Assembly (NCBI GenBank): GCA_040905245.1
Contig: JBBDRX010000047.1
Location: 1-40,832 of the forward strand
DNA: 40,832 nucleotides
Origin: JBBDRX01 sp040905245
GTDB lineage: Bacteria; Bacteroidota; Rhodothermia; Balneolales; Balneolaceae
Direction of reading: 5' to 3'
In this document: piece by piece, positions 39,830 to 40,832 of the stretch
Layout of the letters: the number at the start of each line of letters is the position of its first letter
How positions within the stretch are numbered: position 1 is the first letter of the stretch
Program-made: the position numbers and the translations under genes
The notes under the pieces: model-generated
What the model saw: the letters and a program-made list of their open reading frames with translations, nothing else
Told to the model about the DNA's origin: nothing
The model's database searches: none

Positions 39830-40832
39830 TTATCGTCGGTTTCGTTGCCGGTTGCCGGCCTTGGGTCGTCGAGATCGTTGCTGCCGTTTCGGCTTCGACC
39901 GGCCAGGATGGCCACCGCCTCCACCGGTTCGACCCGAAGGGGCTGTTGGAGTGGGGGCTTCCATCGTTAGTTTGGAATGCTCGACCACGGGGACCCGTTT
40001 GGCGATCAATTTCTCGATGTCGCGCAGATAGTCTTGCTCCGAGGAATCACAAAACGAGAGAGCGGTTCCGTCGGCTCCTGCACGGCCGGTTCGGCCAATA
40101 CGGTGGACGTAGGTCTCCGCTTCGTTGGGCAGATCAAAGTTGATGACATACTTGAGTTCGTCCACGTCGATGCCACGGGCGGCGATGTCGGTGGCTACGA
40201 GAACGCGTGTCTTCTGATCCTTGAAGTTTCCAAGGGCACGCTGCCGGGCCGCCTGAGATTTATTCCCGTGAATCGCTTCGGCTCCGATATTCTCTTTGTT
40301 CAGCATTTTGACCACCTTGTTGGCCCCGTGTTTGGTACGGGTAAAGACCAGCGCCGACGGGATCTCCGGGTCCTTGAGAAGTGAAACAAGCAGGGATTTC
40401 TTGTTCGATTTTTCGACAAAGTAGACTCCCTGCTGAATCGCTTCAACGGTCGGGGATTCCGGTTCAATCTCCACTTTCGCCGGGTTGTTCAGCATCGATT
40501 GGGAGAGTTTCACAATGGCCGGTGGCATTGTGGCCGAGAAGAAGAGTGTCTGGCGTTTTTTGGGGACTGCCTTTAGAATCTTCTTGATGTCGTTGATGAA
40601 GCCCATATCGAGCATGCGGTCCGCTTCGTCCAGAACCAGGATCTCTACATTCGAAAGTGAAAGATGTCCCTGGTTCATCAGGTCGAGCAGTCGACCGGGA
40701 GTGGCAACAACAATGTCCACGCCACGGTTCAGTTTATTAACCTGACTCTTCTGGTTCACCCCGCCAAAGATTACGACGGTGGAGAGCCCGGTGTATCGTC
40801 CGTATCGTTTGAAACTCTCGTCAATCTGGATG
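39830..40832 (-). CDS. DEAD-box RNA helicase, RhlE type (partial, N-terminus beyond the window)
   Basis: The visible 333 codons are the C-terminal part of a DEAD-box helicase; the frame continues past the right edge (first visible residues IQIDESFKRYGRYTGLS). Motifs seen: TPGRLLDL (Ib), VLDEADRMLDMGF (II), FFSATMP (III), ALVFTRTKHGANKV (IV), VLVATDIAARGID (V) and HRIGRTGRAG (VI). Motifs Q and I (Walker A) lie outside. The GVNQ segment and the KRQQRSRRPK basic tail match RhlE proteins of Bacteroidota and proteobacteria. They unwind RNA in ribosome assembly or cold adaptation. The tail also has an unusual Gly/Pro stretch (TPTAPSGRTGGGGGHPGRSK). Confidence 0.93.
   Translation of the reverse strand, partial: IQIDESFKRYGRYTGLSTVVIFGGVNQKSQVNKLNRGVDIVVATPGRLLDLMNQGHLSLSNVEILVLDEADRMLDMGFINDIKKILKAVPKKRQTLFFSATMPPAIVKLSQSMLNNPAKVEIEPESPTVEAIQQGVYFVEKSNKKSLLVSLLKDPEIPSALVFTRTKHGANKVVKMLNKENIGAEAIHGNKSQAARQRALGNFKDQKTRVLVATDIAARGIDVDELKYVINFDLPNEAETYVHRIGRTGRAGADGTALSFCDSSEQDYLRDIEKLIAKRVPVVEHSKLTMEAPTPTAPSGRTGGGGGHPGRSKPKRQQRSRRPKAGNRQRNRR

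Noticed and set aside
1..40832. tRNA, rRNA, CRISPR, insertion sequences, phage or integrative elements
   Set aside because: No cloverleaf-like segments, regularly spaced repeats, transposase or integrase frames, or terminal repeats were seen by eye; a tRNAscan or ISfinder run would be needed to exclude small ones.

Overview
The window looks like a chromosomal segment of a Gram-negative, aerobic bacterium of the Balneolota/Rhodothermota side of the Bacteroidota superphylum. This placement is an inference. It rests on a TonB-dependent receptor with an N-terminal carboxypeptidase-regulatory-like domain, many lipoproteins with short lipobox signals, an ornithine-lipid gene pair, a large secreted M14 peptidase and DUF1684, a base composition near half GC, and a mix of genes with and without Shine-Dalgarno sequences. 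I saw no rRNA, tRNA, CRISPR array, insertion sequence, integrase or plasmid origin. Most genes are chromosomal housekeeping or stress functions. The accessory-looking parts are the left edge (bacteriocin-like peptides) and about 30-35 kb (stress genes plus two decayed genes).

Layout. 1-1.2 kb: the 5' end of an unknown minus-strand gene, then two tandem small peptides with double-glycine leaders and a small membrane protein that could be their immunity protein. 1.3-3.8 kb: a Zn/Cd/Pb-type P1B ATPase and a secreted peroxiredoxin. 4.0-9.2 kb: a divergent sulfur locus. A GntR/HutC regulator faces an operon of two YeeE/YedE half-transporters, a persulfide-dioxygenase-like MBL protein fused to two rhodanese domains, and a SulP-STAS anion transporter. 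A consensus-like sigma70 promoter overlaps an ACTTGT/ACAAGT inverted repeat, and a terminator-like hairpin sits directly before sulP. 9.2-12.5 kb: a secreted AttH/CrtC-like lipocalin protein, a multi-spanning membrane protein and a Stealth-family sugar phosphotransferase. 12.5-14.4 kb: a Uup-type ABC-F ATPase. 14.6-20.7 kb: an M14 peptidase, a DUF1684 lipoprotein and a ZnuD-like TonB receptor. 20.8-27.3 kb: DinB-like protein, NPP-type phosphodiesterase lipoprotein, cyclophilin-like protein, MscS channel, TspO, an unusual coiled-coil-interrupted matrixin lipoprotein and an MFS exporter. 27.5-29.0 kb: an OlsB/OlsA-like pair for ornithine lipid. 29.1-34.7 kb: SDR, SEC-C membrane miniprotein, methyltransferase, OsmC, thioredoxin, a broken ring-cleaving dioxygenase, an NTF2-like lipoprotein and a broken SLC13 permease. 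35-37.5 kb: CsbD and KatG. 37.6-39.5 kb: a methyltransferase/ATP-grasp fusion. 39.8 kb to the end: an RhlE-type RNA helicase cut by the window edge, with a strong intrinsic terminator.

The genes fall into a few themes: thiol, sulfur and peroxide stress (peroxiredoxin, persulfide dioxygenase, OsmC, thioredoxin, KatG), zinc or heavy-metal traffic (P1B ATPase, ZnuD-like receptor), envelope building (Stealth, OlsBA) and peptide chemistry (GG-leader peptides, MTase/ATP-grasp fusion). The best candidates for something undescribed are the twin GG-leader cassette at 365-1164, the methyltransferase/D-Ala-D-Ala-ligase-like fusion at 37625-39535, and the regulated sulfur operon at 4.0-9.2 kb.
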